Part shown: in pieces, positions 47,530 through 57,154 of the stretch
Layout: every line of letters begins with the position of its first letter
Position numbering within the stretch: the first letter of the stretch is position 1
Assembly: GCF_002157735.2 (NCBI RefSeq)
Contig: NZ_AP018689.1
Coordinates: 1,645,619 to 1,709,618 of the forward strand
DNA from: Vibrio aphrogenes
GTDB taxonomy: Bacteria; Pseudomonadota; Gammaproteobacteria; Enterobacterales; Vibrionaceae
Length of the DNA: 64,000 bases
Direction: 5' to 3'
Position numbers and translations under genes: made by a program
Notes under the pieces: model-generated
The model's input: the letters and a program-made list of their open reading frames with translations, nothing else
Databases searched by the model: none
What the model was told of the DNA's origin: nothing

Positions 47530-50274
47530 ATGGCTACTCAACAGTATCAATTGCAACTCGATGGCTTAAAATGCATGGGGTGCGCAAAAAAAACTAAAGC
47601 AAAATTAGAAACCCTACCGAATACTGCCGTACTTGATATCACGCCCCAAACGGCCCAAGTACAAACATCAGCTTCATTGACTGACATTAACCAAGCTTTG
47701 GATGAATTTGGCTATCAAGCGCAAGCGGTCTATCAATTTCATCTGCAAGGGCTTAATTGCGGTCGTTGTGTGGCAAAAGTAGAAACGGCACTGCAAGCAA
47801 TCCCAAACCTTCAAGACTATCAAGTGACTAAAGAGACTTTACAAGTTGTAGGTCAGGTTGAGCAGCGCCAAATCATAGCAACGATTGAGCAACTTGGTTA
47901 TCAAGCTCTTCCAACGTCAGACAATTCAAACTCAGATATTGCTTGCTCAGATACCCCATCCGCTCAGCCAATAGAGAGCATGAGTAGTGAGCCGCAATCC
48001 CATTCAGAATTAGAGTCTGACAATCTTGCGGCTTTACACTTTTTAATTTCTGGTATGACTTGCGCAAGTTGTGTGTCTTCCGTTGAAAAAGCTATCGCGA
48101 CACATCCGCAGGTTGCGCGAGCTCAAGTGAATTTGTCGGAACAAACTGCTTGGGCTTATACCAAAGAAAGCTCACCACAACTGATTGATGAACTCATTGA
48201 ACGCGTAAAACAAACTGGCTATCAAGCGGAGTTAATCAAAGATGATGAACAAATGCGTGAGCAGCAGCAAACCCAATTTTCACAAACTCAGCAAACCCAT
48301 CGCCGCAGCGCCATTGCCGGTATAGGTATTGGGGTGCCGTTAATGCTATGGGGATTACTGGGTGGTAGCATGATGATTACGAGCTCCCAATCACAATGGG
48401 GATGGGGAATCGTTGGCCTTATTTGTCTCTTCTTGCTTGCCACCGCAGGGCGTTCTTTTTTCACCAATGCGTGGCAAGCGTTAACACACCGCCGTGCGAC
48501 AATGGATACCTTAGTCGCGCTTGGCACCGGCGCAGCTTGGCTATACTCAATGTTGGTAGTATTAATGCCTTCATGGTTCCCAGAGCCCGCTCGCCACGTC
48601 TATTTTGAAGCCAGTGCCATGATTATTGGTTTGATTTCTCTTGGTCATTATATTGAAGCAAAAGCGAAAGCACGTACCACCGACGCCCTACAAGGGTTAA
48701 TTAACCTACAACCCAAAACCGCCGTTCTTTATAATCAAGGTCAAGAACAAACCATCTCGGTAAAAGACATTCAATCGGGGATGATTTTGCGCGTGAAGCC
48801 GGGTGAACGTATTCCGGTAGATGGTGAAGTCATAGAAGGTGAATCTTATCTTGATGAAGCCATGCTCACTGGCGAACCCATCGCAGCATTAAAACAGCCT
48901 GGCGATAGTGTCTTTACCGGAACAATTAACCAAGATGGCCGCTTATTGATCAAAGCTACTATGGTTGGAGAACAGACCACACTGGCACGAATCATTCAGT
49001 TGGTCCGTCAAGCACAAAGCAGTAAACCGGCACTGGCACGCTTAGCGGATCAAATTTCGGCAGTCTTTGTTCCCACCGTTATCGCGATTGCCATCATTGC
49101 CGCCGCCGTGTGGTACTTGGTTGGTCCTGAACCACAAATCAGTTACATGCTCGTAGTGGTAACCACGGTACTGATTATTGCTTGTCCTTGTGCTTTAGGA
49201 CTCGCCACTCCATTGTCAGTGACCGTCGGTGTCGGTAAAGCCGCTGAACTGGGCGTATTAATTAAAGATGCTGAAATTCTACAAACCGCCAGCCAAATTC
49301 AAACCATCGTATTTGATAAAACCGGCACGCTCACCCAAGGTAAACCAAGTGTCCAATCGGCTACGCTATTGTCAGATGATCACGCTACACTCTGGCAGCA
49401 TATCAACCTATTAGAAGCACAATCAGAACACCCATTAGCCCAAGCGGTATGTCATTATGCACAACAAAAGTTGCCAGTTGAGGCCAATCAACCCTCAACG
49501 ATTAGCCATTACCAAACAGAACGTGGCCTTGGGGTAACTGGCACGATAAATGAACAACAATATTGGATTGGTAGCCCACGCTACTTAGAACAGAACGGCG
49601 TCGACTTAACCGCGCATCGCACTGAGCTAAATCGACTTGAACAACAAGCACAAACCCCGATTTTAGTGGCAAGACAAACACAATTAGTAGCAATTATTGG
49701 CGTATCTGACCCCGTTCGAGACGAGTCAAAAGCGACGATTGAACAACTACAAAAAATGGGCATTGAAACGGTTTTATTATCAGGCGATCACCCATCGGTA
49801 GCTCACGCGATTGCTCAACAACTGGGGATCGATAAAGTCATTGCAGGTGTTATGCCTGACCAAAAAGCAGAGCACATTAAAGCCTTGCAACACAATGAAC
49901 ATGGGAAACGTATAGTGGCTATGGTCGGTGATGGGATTAATGACGCCCCAGCCTTAGCGCAAGCCGATGTGGGGATTGCGATGGGCAGTGGCTCAGACAT
50001 TGCGATTGAAAATGCCAATATGACGTTATTGAAATCGTCCCCATTAGCCGTCGTACACAGTATTGAGCTATCGAAAGCAACAGTGCGCAATATTAAACAA
50101 AACCTATTTGGTGCCTTTGTTTACAATAGCTTAGGTATTCCAATTGCCGCTGGTGTGTTATACCCCTTCTTTGGGGTGATGCTAAGCCCCGTTGTTGCAG
50201 GTGCTGCCATGGCTTTATCCTCAATCACGGTTGTAAGTAATGCTAACCGACTACGATTATTTCAGCCTAAATAA
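47530..50274 (+). CDS. copA: CopA: P1B-type copper-exporting ATPase with three metal-binding domains
   Basis: A 914-residue P-type ATPase that exports Cu(I) across the inner membrane. Three HMA domains precede the membrane part: CMGC (C15, C18), CGRC (C77, C80) and the classical GMTCASC (C178, C181). The core shows the CPC metal site at 552-554, the phosphorylation motif DKTGTLT from D596, and MVGDGINDAPALAQADVGIAMG. I set the start at 47530: GGAG seven bases upstream fits, and a GTG 33 bases earlier lies inside the -10 box of its promoter. The first two HMA motifs depart from the usual MxCxxC. Confidence 0.93.
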   Translation: MATQQYQLQLDGLKCMGCAKKTKAKLETLPNTAVLDITPQTAQVQTSASLTDINQALDEFGYQAQAVYQFHLQGLNCGRCVAKVETALQAIPNLQDYQVTKETLQVVGQVEQRQIIATIEQLGYQALPTSDNSNSDIACSDTPSAQPIESMSSEPQSHSELESDNLAALHFLISGMTCASCVSSVEKAIATHPQVARAQVNLSEQTAWAYTKESSPQLIDELIERVKQTGYQAELIKDDEQMREQQQTQFSQTQQTHRRSAIAGIGIGVPLMLWGLLGGSMMITSSQSQWGWGIVGLICLFLLATAGRSFFTNAWQALTHRRATMDTLVALGTGAAWLYSMLVVLMPSWFPEPARHVYFEASAMIIGLISLGHYIEAKAKARTTDALQGLINLQPKTAVLYNQGQEQTISVKDIQSGMILRVKPGERIPVDGEVIEGESYLDEAMLTGEPIAALKQPGDSVFTGTINQDGRLLIKATMVGEQTTLARIIQLVRQAQSSKPALARLADQISAVFVPTVIAIAIIAAAVWYLVGPEPQISYMLVVVTTVLIIACPCALGLATPLSVTVGVGKAAELGVLIKDAEILQTASQIQTIVFDKTGTLTQGKPSVQSATLLSDDHATLWQHINLLEAQSEHPLAQAVCHYAQQKLPVEANQPSTISHYQTERGLGVTGTINEQQYWIGSPRYLEQNGVDLTAHRTELNRLEQQAQTPILVARQTQLVAIIGVSDPVRDESKATIEQLQKMGIETVLLSGDHPSVAHAIAQQLGIDKVIAGVMPDQKAEHIKALQHNEHGKRIVAMVGDGINDAPALAQADVGIAMGSGSDIAIENANMTLLKSSPLAVVHSIELSKATVRNIKQNLFGAFVYNSLGIPIAAGVLYPFFGVMLSPVVAGAAMALSSITVVSNANRLRLFQPK

Positions 50275-50324
50275 TCGCACTCATGGGGAAATCACACCTC
50301 TCGCATTCCAATAAAAAATAATAG

Positions 50325-50369
50325 AAAAGCATAGTTTGAGAATTTCCTTCTCATGCTATGCTTTTTATT
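50325..50369 (+). terminator. Strong terminator after copA
   Basis: AAAAGCATAG (50325-50334) pairs with CTATGCTTTT (50356-50365), and TGAGAA (50337-50342) with TTCTCA (50348-50353) forms an inner stem. A T-rich run follows. An ATG inside the right arm is not a gene start. Confidence 0.9.
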
Positions 50370-50390
50370 TTAAATCCATTTAGGCGAATA

Positions 50391-51266
50391 ATGAAAAACT
50401 GGCGTCCATTGCTCTTATCCTTTTTATCTCTTCCTTCTTTATGGTTTAGCTATAGCGCTCAAGCCGAACCCTTAATCTGGAAGGCAATAAAAGGCGAACA
50501 ACAATTACTCTTGCTCGGAACCATTCATTTGGGCGATCACAGTATGTATCCCCTTCCTGCTGTTGTAACGCAATTTCTAAAAACCAGTGATGGATTGGTC
50601 TTAGAGACCGACACCGAAGAACCCCCTGAGATCAACTTAACCGATGCTTTATTAACCCGAGAAGTACTCGATGAGGCGCAACAACACCAACTTCAAGCCC
50701 TTGCCAAGAAGTTAGCTCTGAATCCACATACGTTACTCAACCTACCCCCTTGGCTCAGTGCAGTAACCATTGAGAACACCGCCTTCCAAAAGCTAGGTTA
50801 TGATGCCCACAATGGCGTCGATCAAACCTTATTACGCCAAGCACAGCAGCTTAATGTTCCGTTATTAACCCTAGAAACCATGGCAGAGCAATTACAGATT
50901 TTGCAAAGTCTGCCACAAAATGGCAAAGACTTATTAATCGCCAGTTTAGAGGCCGAATCCAGCGATGAAACTCACCTTTATCAATGTCTTGTTCAAAGCT
51001 GGAAGCAAGGTGACCGTGAGCGTTTATTACACCTTCTCACCACCTCCGAGTGGGATGATGAGGTAAGCCAACAACTGCTCTATCAACGAAATCAACGCTG
51101 GATATCCCGCATTACCAATCCTAGCTTTTTATTACCTCAAGGGAAGTACCTTGTCGCGGTAGGCACATTGCATTTTATTGGGCAACAAAATTTACGCCAA
51201 CTCCTCACTGAGCATGGTTACCACGTCGAGCAAATAACAAAAAGTAAACCGGTAGATTGCCAGTAA
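50391..51266 (+). CDS. TraB/GumN family protein
   Basis: A 291-residue exported protein with a signal peptide (PLLLSFLSLPSLWFSYSAQA). The family motifs are LLLGTIHLGDHSMYPLP near the N-terminus and LVAVGTLHFIGQQNL near the C-terminus; GxxH motifs of this kind are shared with Tiki-like metallopeptidases. The start at 50391 is chosen because the earlier ATG at 50358 falls in the copA terminator. The role in bacteria is not established. Confidence 0.85.
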   Translation: MKNWRPLLLSFLSLPSLWFSYSAQAEPLIWKAIKGEQQLLLLGTIHLGDHSMYPLPAVVTQFLKTSDGLVLETDTEEPPEINLTDALLTREVLDEAQQHQLQALAKKLALNPHTLLNLPPWLSAVTIENTAFQKLGYDAHNGVDQTLLRQAQQLNVPLLTLETMAEQLQILQSLPQNGKDLLIASLEAESSDETHLYQCLVQSWKQGDRERLLHLLTTSEWDDEVSQQLLYQRNQRWISRITNPSFLLPQGKYLVAVGTLHFIGQQNLRQLLTEHGYHVEQITKSKPVDCQ

Positions 51267-51439
51267 TACTTGGATTAATCGCCACAACACTGACTCAAAT
51301 CATAAATTGATTAACCACATTAGAAATGATGTTATTATTTTGATATAAATTGGTGAGATAACGATTCACTCAAGAAATCGAACTAAGCAATCATTAATCG
51401 GACTGCCTTTGGAATCCCTCCTGCTAATGTGAGTAAACC

Positions 51440-53374
51440 ATGAATAAATTTATCCTCGCCAATGCACAAGAATGCATAGGTTGTCATGTCTGCGAAATCT
51501 CCTGCTCTGTAGCTCATAACCACCAGCAATGGCCAGCTCGCCGTTCAGAATTTCAGCCTAGAATTTGGGTACATCCGGCGGGTGATAAATACGTCACCAT
51601 GACTTGTCGACACTGCCAAGATGCACCTTGTGTTAAAGGATGTATGGTAGGAGCGCTGTCTCATCAAGATGGCATGGTGCATTTAGATGAAAGCAAGTGT
51701 ACTGGATGCAAACAATGCCAGATCGCTTGTCCATTCGGGGCAATCTCTCTGGTTGAATCACCACGAGGCATTGCTCAAAAATGCGATCTGTGCGAATCGA
51801 CACCTCAAGGGGCTCCGCAATGTGTCGCGAACTGCCCGACACAAGCTTTGCAACTGGCTGATGAAGATTACCTTCAACAATTAAGAACCGAAAGACAACT
51901 TGCCTGCTTAACCCCAAGAGATTGGAAGGCAGGCACTAAAGCACTCAAACGTGACGTTTTATTGGATAAACCAGCTAGAATTGGTGCCACCAAACTTGCC
52001 GCTGCAGAGCGCAAACAACACTTTGAAGAAATCTATTTCCCATTTGATAAATCAACGCTCGACTATGAAGCCGACCGTTGCTTGCATTGTGCCTCTAAAG
52101 CCAATTGTAACTGGACATGCCCTTTACATAATGCCATCCCAGAGATGATTCAATTGGCCCGGGAAGGGAAGATTATTGAAGCGGCAGAGCTCTCTCACCA
52201 AACCAGCTCATTGCCTGAAATTTGTGGCCGCATCTGCCCGCAAGATAGGCTTTGTGAAGGAGCTTGTACCATGACTCCTTATTCAGGCTCCGTCACCATA
52301 GGTAATATCGAGCGTTACATTACTGATAATGCTTTAGCCCAAGGCTGGCGTCCTAACTTGCAACACGTAACTCCACGTAAAGAAAAGGTGGCCGTGATAG
52401 GAGCCGGGCCTGCAGGCTTAGGCTGTGCGGATGTTTTAGCCCGCCAAGGAGTGCAAGTAGATGTTTATGATCAGCACCCTGAAATTGGTGGCCTGCTGAC
52501 TTTTGGTATTCCCTCATTCAAATTAGACAAAACGGTACTCGCCACGCGACGAGAAATTTTTTCTCAAATGGGCATTAATTTTTACTTAAATTGTGAAATT
52601 GGCAAAGATATCCAACTCGATGAGATCGTCGATAACTACGACGCTATTTTCTTAGGCGTCGGCACCTATCAATACATTGGTGCCGGGCTAGATAATGAAG
52701 ATGCACCAGGCGTGATTCAGGCTCTACCTTTTTTAATCGCCAACACTCGCGAAGTGATGGGCTTACAAGAAAGTGATAAATTCCCGTGGGTAGAGGTTGA
52801 AAATAAAAATGTTGTCGTACTTGGCGGTGGTGATACAGCGATGGATTGTGTGCGAACCTCGATTCGCCGTAACGCCAAAAGTGTCACTTGTGCCTATCGC
52901 CGCGATGAAGCCAATATGCCGGGCTCAAAAAAAGAAGTCACTAATGCAAAAGAGGAAGGCGTCCAGTTACAGTTTAACGTTCAACCTCAATATATTGAAG
53001 TTGGAGAACAGGGACAAGTAACAGGTGTCGGCATGATTCGTACCAAGATGGGTGAAGCTGGGCCTGATGGTCGCCGCCGACCGGTGATTATTGAAGGATC
53101 TGAATTTATTTTACCCGCTGATGTTTTGATCTTAGCGTTTGGTTTTCGCTCTCATGCCATGCCGTGGCTAGAGGGACATGGCATCAAACTCGATCAATGG
53201 GGAGGTATTATCACTCAAAGTGATACGCCACTGAGCACCCAAACTACGAACCCTAAGTTTTATGCTGGCGGCGATGCCGTACATGGTGCCGATTTAGTCG
53301 TCACCGCCATGGTAGCTGGAAGAAATGCCGCGCAACAAATGGTTCAAGTCTTTGAGCGTCAGGAGCAGCATTAA
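51440..53374 (+). CDS. aegA: AegA-like iron-sulfur / GltD-type oxidoreductase
   Basis: A 644-residue fusion. The N-terminal part (about 1-150) is a polyferredoxin domain with four cysteine clusters: CIGCHVCEISC, CRHCQDAPCVKGC, CTGCKQCQIACP and CDLC...QCVANCP. The rest is like the glutamate synthase small subunit: CLHCASKANCNWTCP, CGRICPQDRLCEGAC, then an FAD site GAGPAGLGCADVLARQG and an NADPH site VVLGGGDTAMDCVRTSIR. This matches E. coli AegA, a putative flavin-dependent electron-transfer protein linked to anaerobic urate or formate metabolism. It stands alone here with no partner dehydrogenase nearby. Confidence 0.87.
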   Translation: MNKFILANAQECIGCHVCEISCSVAHNHQQWPARRSEFQPRIWVHPAGDKYVTMTCRHCQDAPCVKGCMVGALSHQDGMVHLDESKCTGCKQCQIACPFGAISLVESPRGIAQKCDLCESTPQGAPQCVANCPTQALQLADEDYLQQLRTERQLACLTPRDWKAGTKALKRDVLLDKPARIGATKLAAAERKQHFEEIYFPFDKSTLDYEADRCLHCASKANCNWTCPLHNAIPEMIQLAREGKIIEAAELSHQTSSLPEICGRICPQDRLCEGACTMTPYSGSVTIGNIERYITDNALAQGWRPNLQHVTPRKEKVAVIGAGPAGLGCADVLARQGVQVDVYDQHPEIGGLLTFGIPSFKLDKTVLATRREIFSQMGINFYLNCEIGKDIQLDEIVDNYDAIFLGVGTYQYIGAGLDNEDAPGVIQALPFLIANTREVMGLQESDKFPWVEVENKNVVVLGGGDTAMDCVRTSIRRNAKSVTCAYRRDEANMPGSKKEVTNAKEEGVQLQFNVQPQYIEVGEQGQVTGVGMIRTKMGEAGPDGRRRPVIIEGSEFILPADVLILAFGFRSHAMPWLEGHGIKLDQWGGIITQSDTPLSTQTTNPKFYAGGDAVHGADLVVTAMVAGRNAAQQMVQVFERQEQH

Positions 53375-53419
53375 GCCGCTGCTCTCGCTCCCTCTTCCAC
53401 TTCAGTACACCGAAATAGG

Positions 53420-53932
53420 TTACTTTACTTGTAGCTTATTTCGGTTATCTCGGCTTTTACGAATTAATTCATCCCCTTGTTCCACATTCTTTGATTTTGC
53501 CAAGCGGTCATAAAGCAACACATTAACCGTTGCCGCTAGGTTCATACAACCAACCGTCGGCACATACACCACCGCATCGGCATGAGAAACAACACCTTGG
53601 TCAATGCTGCCATCTTCTGGCCCAAAGACATACAAAGCCTTTTCAGGGTGTTGAAAATCCGGTAATGGGATCGCCCCTTCAGCCAATTCCACACACACAA
53701 TCTGAGTATCAGGCTCAAGAGCTTGCAACATATCATCCACCCCTTCCAGTGGAATATGTCGCGCTGCACTTTTGGTGTCAGTATGAAACTTAGCCGCTTT
53801 TTCGTAACGCACTCCCGTATAGCGTACCGCATCAGCGCGGTAGCAGCCTGCGGCGCGCATCACTGCCCCCACATTCGATGGGCTCTTGGGATTAGTTAAA
53901 CCGATAATAACGTGAGAATTTGAATGGTTCAT
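53420..53932 (-). CDS. SpoU/TrmH-family RNA 2'-O-methyltransferase
   Basis: A 170-residue SPOUT enzyme that methylates ribose 2'-OH groups in tRNA or rRNA using S-adenosylmethionine. The three SpoU motifs are present: NPKSPSNVGAVMRAAGC (motif 1), LYVFGPEDGSI (motif 2) and VGCMNLAATVNVLLYDRL (motif 3). The chain is just the catalytic domain, with no N-terminal substrate-binding extension. ATG at 53932 is preferred over a TTG two codons upstream. The RNA target is not identifiable. Confidence 0.85.
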   Translation of the reverse strand: MNHSNSHVIIGLTNPKSPSNVGAVMRAAGCYRADAVRYTGVRYEKAAKFHTDTKSAARHIPLEGVDDMLQALEPDTQIVCVELAEGAIPLPDFQHPEKALYVFGPEDGSIDQGVVSHADAVVYVPTVGCMNLAATVNVLLYDRLAKSKNVEQGDELIRKSRDNRNKLQVK

Positions 53933-54062
53933 TGGCAATATCTAGAAAAAATGGAAGCGGCGATAATAGCAAATAATTGTAAGCAGGCGAAGTGAGGATA
54001 GAAATGAGATAAAAAACAGAAAAGAAGCCTCAAAATAAAGACAGGCAAAGAGGAGGCAAAAA

Positions 54063-54088
54063 AACCACCCCCTGACTAAGGTGGCTTT
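54063..54088 (-). terminator. Possible second terminator downstream of tRNA-Pro
   Basis: CCACC (54065-54069) pairs with GGTGG (54080-54084). On the minus strand it is followed by a run of T. It may back up the stronger hairpin at 54136. Confidence 0.45.
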
Positions 54089-54135
54089 CTTCATTATGCT
54101 CACTGAAGAGCTAAGATTTTAACGGAATAGAAACG

Positions 54136-54167
54136 AAAAAGGCTCTGCATTGCTGCAGAGCCTTTTT
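54136..54167 (-). terminator. Terminator of tRNA-Pro
   Basis: A perfect 14-bp stem, AAAAAGGCTCTGCA (54136-54149) with TGCAGAGCCTTTTT (54154-54167), closes a 4-base loop and ends in T on the minus strand. Confidence 0.93.
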
Positions 54168-54173
54168 CTAATA

Positions 54174-54250
<77 letters not shown>

Positions 54251-54584
54251 AGATTTTTGCTTTAACTTTTAGCTAAAGTCTTCTAGAGGCTAGTATTTTT
54301 AACTCTAGACATTCAACAATGTGTCGCTGAATGAGCTGCGTATAATACGGATTTATTCAGCGTTAGCAAGCGTTTTTCTGTAATTATTTTGATATTTTAA
54401 AAAAATCGGTTTGTTTGCTGATTTAATAATCAAATTCAATTTCATTCTGATCACTGACCGCTATAATCGGCCTATACCAATCAATATTGATAATGCCGTT
54501 ATCAAGCCTGTTGAACAATAAGACTAAAACGATAATCGCTACGATTGGCCCTAATATCCCCATCCTGTAATCATGGTGCCGAAG

Positions 54585-55166
54585 ATGAATGATGATAATG
54601 ATGTAGACTTATTCCAGCAAATGATGGGCGACGTAAAACCCATCGAACAAGACACCACCGTTCGCTTGAAAGAAAGAACCATTACCGAAGCTCACCTCGC
54701 TCGACGTCAAGCAGCAGTATCACTTGCTGATGAATATGATGAATATCTTTCTCTTGATAATGCCCCCATGCTCAAACCGGATGATATTTTAGAATACAAA
54801 AAAGACGGTGTGCAAGATGGGGTCTTCCGTAAACTGCGCCTAGGTAAATACCCGATCACCGCTAAGCTGGATCTGCATCGCCGAACCTTAGAACAAGCTC
54901 GAGATGATGTAGTGTCTTTTTTACGCCAAGCTCAGCGCCTAGACACTCGCAGTGTGTTGATTGTTCATGGCAAAGGCGAACGTTCTAACCCTCCGGCTTT
55001 AATGAAAAGTTATTTGGCCGCATGGTTAGAGCAAATTGCAGAAGTCATGTGCTTTCATTCTGCGCAACCTTTTCATGGTGGCAGCGGTGCCGTTTACGTC
55101 CTAATTAAAAAAAGCGCCGAAATGAAACTCGACAACCGCGAGCGTCATCAAAAGAGAATGAGTTAA
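54585..55166 (+). CDS. smrA: SmrA: Smr-domain DNA endonuclease-like protein
   Basis: A 193-residue protein with a C-terminal Smr domain (about 100-185): LDLHRRTLEQARDDVVSFL, VLIVHGKGERS and HGGSGAVYVLIKK. The N-terminal half matches the layout of E. coli SmrA (MNDDND...LFQQMMGDVKPI). Smr domains are nicking nucleases found in MutS2 and stand-alone proteins; the cellular role of SmrA is unsettled. I chose the ATG at 54585 because it aligns with SmrA; the ATG at 54573 would add four residues. No clear ribosome site decides it. Confidence 0.85.
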   Translation: MNDDNDVDLFQQMMGDVKPIEQDTTVRLKERTITEAHLARRQAAVSLADEYDEYLSLDNAPMLKPDDILEYKKDGVQDGVFRKLRLGKYPITAKLDLHRRTLEQARDDVVSFLRQAQRLDTRSVLIVHGKGERSNPPALMKSYLAAWLEQIAEVMCFHSAQPFHGGSGAVYVLIKKSAEMKLDNRERHQKRMS

Positions 55167-55343
55167 CCCGCCCTTTTGCACTAAAGAGGCCGATTTGTAT
55201 TAATCTGTCTCTTTTTCTACCAAGCTGCTAAACTTAGCCCGCTTAATCGCACATACTAGCGCTTAACTATACATTACCGCTTTACCATAACACTTAGACT
55301 GTACGGTGAGCACTTCCGTTGTGAAACGTCAAAAGAGAACATT

Positions 55344-56396
55344 ATGACTGATCAAACTTCTGCTATTCGTTTAAATAAATTCATTAGTGACTCTGGTTTT
55401 TGCTCACGCCGTGAGGCTGACAAGCTGATTGACCTAGGCCGTGTTACTATCAATGGCATCGTGCCAGAGATGGGCACCAAAGTCTTTCCTAATGATGAAG
55501 TTGAAGTCGACAACAAACCAATTCGTAGCAAAGAAAAACCCATCTATATCGCACTCAATAAACCAACGGGGATTACCTGTACCACCGAGCGTCATATTGA
55601 AGGCAATATTGTCGATTACATTGGCCACCGCAAACGCATCTTCCCCATTGGCCGCTTAGATAAACCGTCTGATGGTTTAATTTTCTTAACTAACGATGGG
55701 GATATTGTTAATAAAATTCTACGTGCTGGTAATGCTCACGAAAAAGAATACGTGGTACGTGTCGATAAACCGATTACCGATGAATTTATTCAAAAGATGG
55801 GCGCTGGAGTCGATATTTTAGATACCACGACACTGCCTTGCAAAGTCACCAAAGAAACCGACTTTTCCTTTCGTATCGTGCTGACTCAAGGTTTAAATCG
55901 CCAAATTCGCCGTATGTGTGAAGCATTAGGCTATGATGTCTACAAATTACGCCGCGTGCGCATCATGAACATCACTATTGATGGTTTGCCTAACGGTAAA
56001 TGGCGTTATTTAAGTGATACTGAGATGGCAGAAATTCATAGCATGATTGAAGGATCAAGTGGTACGGAAGACGCTTCTAAAGTTGTGGTTGATGGCAAAC
56101 GCATCGCCAAGCCAACCGATGCTAAATTGCATGATGCTCGCCAGCAAGCTCAAGATGAAAAAGCCCGTGAGCAAAAAAATCAGCAATCCGGATTTAAAAC
56201 CTACCGTGGAAAAGGTGAGTTTGAACGGAAAAGCCGTTCTTCACACAAAGATGGTGAACGCTCTGGTGGCAACCGTCGCCGCAATCAAGACACGCCAAAA
56301 TCGGGTTCAAATTCTCAAGGTAAACCAGCCAATAAAGGCTCTCGCTTCGGTAATTCAAACAGCAGCACCATCAAAAAGTGGACACCAAAGAAATAA
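55344..56396 (+). CDS. rluF: RluF: 23S rRNA pseudouridine synthase
   Basis: A 350-residue pseudouridine synthase of the RsuA family; RluF modifies U2604 of 23S rRNA. It has an N-terminal S4 RNA-binding domain ([25 protein letters not shown]), the catalytic aspartate in [18 protein letters not shown], and [18 protein letters not shown]. The last about 100 residues are a low-complexity basic tail rich in K, R, S, N and Q ([11 protein letters not shown]), longer than in the E. coli protein (about 290 residues). The tail probably adds non-specific RNA binding. Confidence 0.92.
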   Translation: MTDQTSAIRLNKFISDSGFCSRREADKLIDLGRVTINGIVPEMGTKVFPNDEVEVDNKPIRSKEKPIYIALNKPTGITCTTERHIEGNIVDYIGHRKRIFPIGRLDKPSDGLIFLTNDGDIVNKILRAGNAHEKEYVVRVDKPITDEFIQKMGAGVDILDTTTLPCKVTKETDFSFRIVLTQGLNRQIRRMCEALGYDVYKLRRVRIMNITIDGLPNGKWRYLSDTEMAEIHSMIEGSSGTEDASKVVVDGKRIAKPTDAKLHDARQQAQDEKAREQKNQQSGFKTYRGKGEFERKSRSSHKDGERSGGNRRRNQDTPKSGSNSQGKPANKGSRFGNSNSSTIKKWTPKK

Positions 56397-56432
56397 CTTG
56401 TCTTCTTCCAAAGCAATGAATTAATTTCTCAT

Positions 56433-56466
56433 AAACCGCCGATGAAACTAACTTTGTCGGTGGTTT
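56433..56466 (+). terminator. Hairpin after rluF
   Basis: AAACCGCCGA (56433-56442) pairs with TCGGTGGTTT (56457-56466) with one G-T pair. The following T-run is short. Confidence 0.65.
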
Positions 56467-56760
56467 AATCCAGTGTTTTCTTAAAACGTAATGCTGAAAT
56501 CACAATCCCACCTACAGTAAAACACAACAGCTATATCACGTCTGGATAAATATCCCCTAACTCCGACCCTTTCCACACCAAGAGTCGTATAAGAGAAATA
56601 TAATGCGTAGCGGGTAACGCTTGTGCAAATCAATGCACAAAAAATTAGCAGCAATGGATATAAAGAAAACAAATAGCCCAAAAAGCAGCCATTCAAACGT
56701 ATTTTTAATAAAAAAAGGTTTACCTATTTTTTCAATGCGTTAAAGTACGCCTCGTTCCCA
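56465..56760 (-). pseudogene. Decayed ABC-2 type transporter permease, C-terminal remnant
   Basis: Reading the minus strand toward 56465 gives QALPATHYISLIRLL followed by VWKGSELGDIYPDVI, an in-frame TAG stop, then LLCFTVGGIVISALRFKKTLD and a normal stop. This is the usual C-terminal end of YhhJ/YbhS-type ABC-2 permeases. Farther upstream, in another frame, WERGVL is followed by a stop, recalling the W-E-R-G-T motif that lies earlier in the same family. At least two stops and a frame change show that the gene is dead and internally deleted. No ATPase partner remains nearby. The rest of 56397-56824 holds only the promoter region of the tRNA pair. Confidence 0.7.
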
Positions 56761-56824
56761 AGACAAACGGGAACGATGGTGTTCTAACTGTTCAGTTAGG
56801 TGCCTTGCAATTTAGATTGCTTGT

Positions 56825-56911
56825 GCCCTGGTGGTGGAATTGGTAGACACAAGGGATTTAAAATCCCTCGGCGTTCGCGCTGTGCCGGTTCAAGTCCGGC
56901 CCGGGGCACCA
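56825..56911 (+). tRNA. tRNA-Leu (anticodon TAA)
   Basis: An 87-base class II tRNA: acceptor GCCCTGG (56825-56831) with CCGGGGC, anticodon loop with TAA inside GGGATTTAAAATCCC, a long variable arm (CTCGGCGTTCGCGCTG region), T-arm GGTTCAAGTCC and encoded CCA at 56909-56911. Confidence 0.96.
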
Positions 56912-56964
56912 TCTAAATTTAGATATCTGAAAATATCTCTTCAAATAAATACTCAGTATTATAT

Positions 56965-57038
56965 GGCGCCTTGGCAGAGTGGCTATGCAGCGGATTGCAA
57001 ATCCGTGGACCTCGGTTCGACTCCGGGAGGCGCCTCCA
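56965..57038 (+). tRNA. tRNA-Cys (anticodon GCA)
   Basis: A 74-base tRNA: acceptor GGCGCCT (56965-56971) with AGGCGCC (57028-57034), anticodon GCA in GGATTGCAAATCC, T-arm GGTTCGACTCC, CCA at 57036-57038. It is 53 bases after tRNA-Leu and probably in the same transcript. Confidence 0.96.
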
Positions 57039-57045
57039 AATTGAT

Positions 57046-57076
57046 AAAAAAAGACGTTTAAAAACGTCTTTTTTTA
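57046..57076 (+). terminator. Terminator after the tRNA-Leu/tRNA-Cys pair
   Basis: AAAGACGT pairs with ACGTCTTT around a short A/T loop, followed by a 7-base T-run. It also marks the left edge of the CDI module array. Confidence 0.88.
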
Positions 57077-57154
57077 TGTCTAAAATTTCCCATTCACTTT
57101 AGGCATTATACTGATCACACCTTTTTGGATTGGATCATTATCCACAGAATTTAC

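Noticed and set aside
50358..50390. Earlier ATG for the TraB/GumN gene
   Set aside because: It sits in the right arm of the copA terminator, and the signal peptide starts properly at 50391.
53410..53444. Hairpin CCGAAATA/TATTTCGG between the AegA-like and methyltransferase genes
   Set aside because: The stem is real but overlaps the methyltransferase stop region and lacks a clear T-run, so I did not call it a terminator.
56481..56696. 71-codon minus-strand ORF with hydrophobic start
   Set aside because: It is in a different frame from the ABC-2 permease remnant that explains the same bases, so it is a by-product of the pseudogene.
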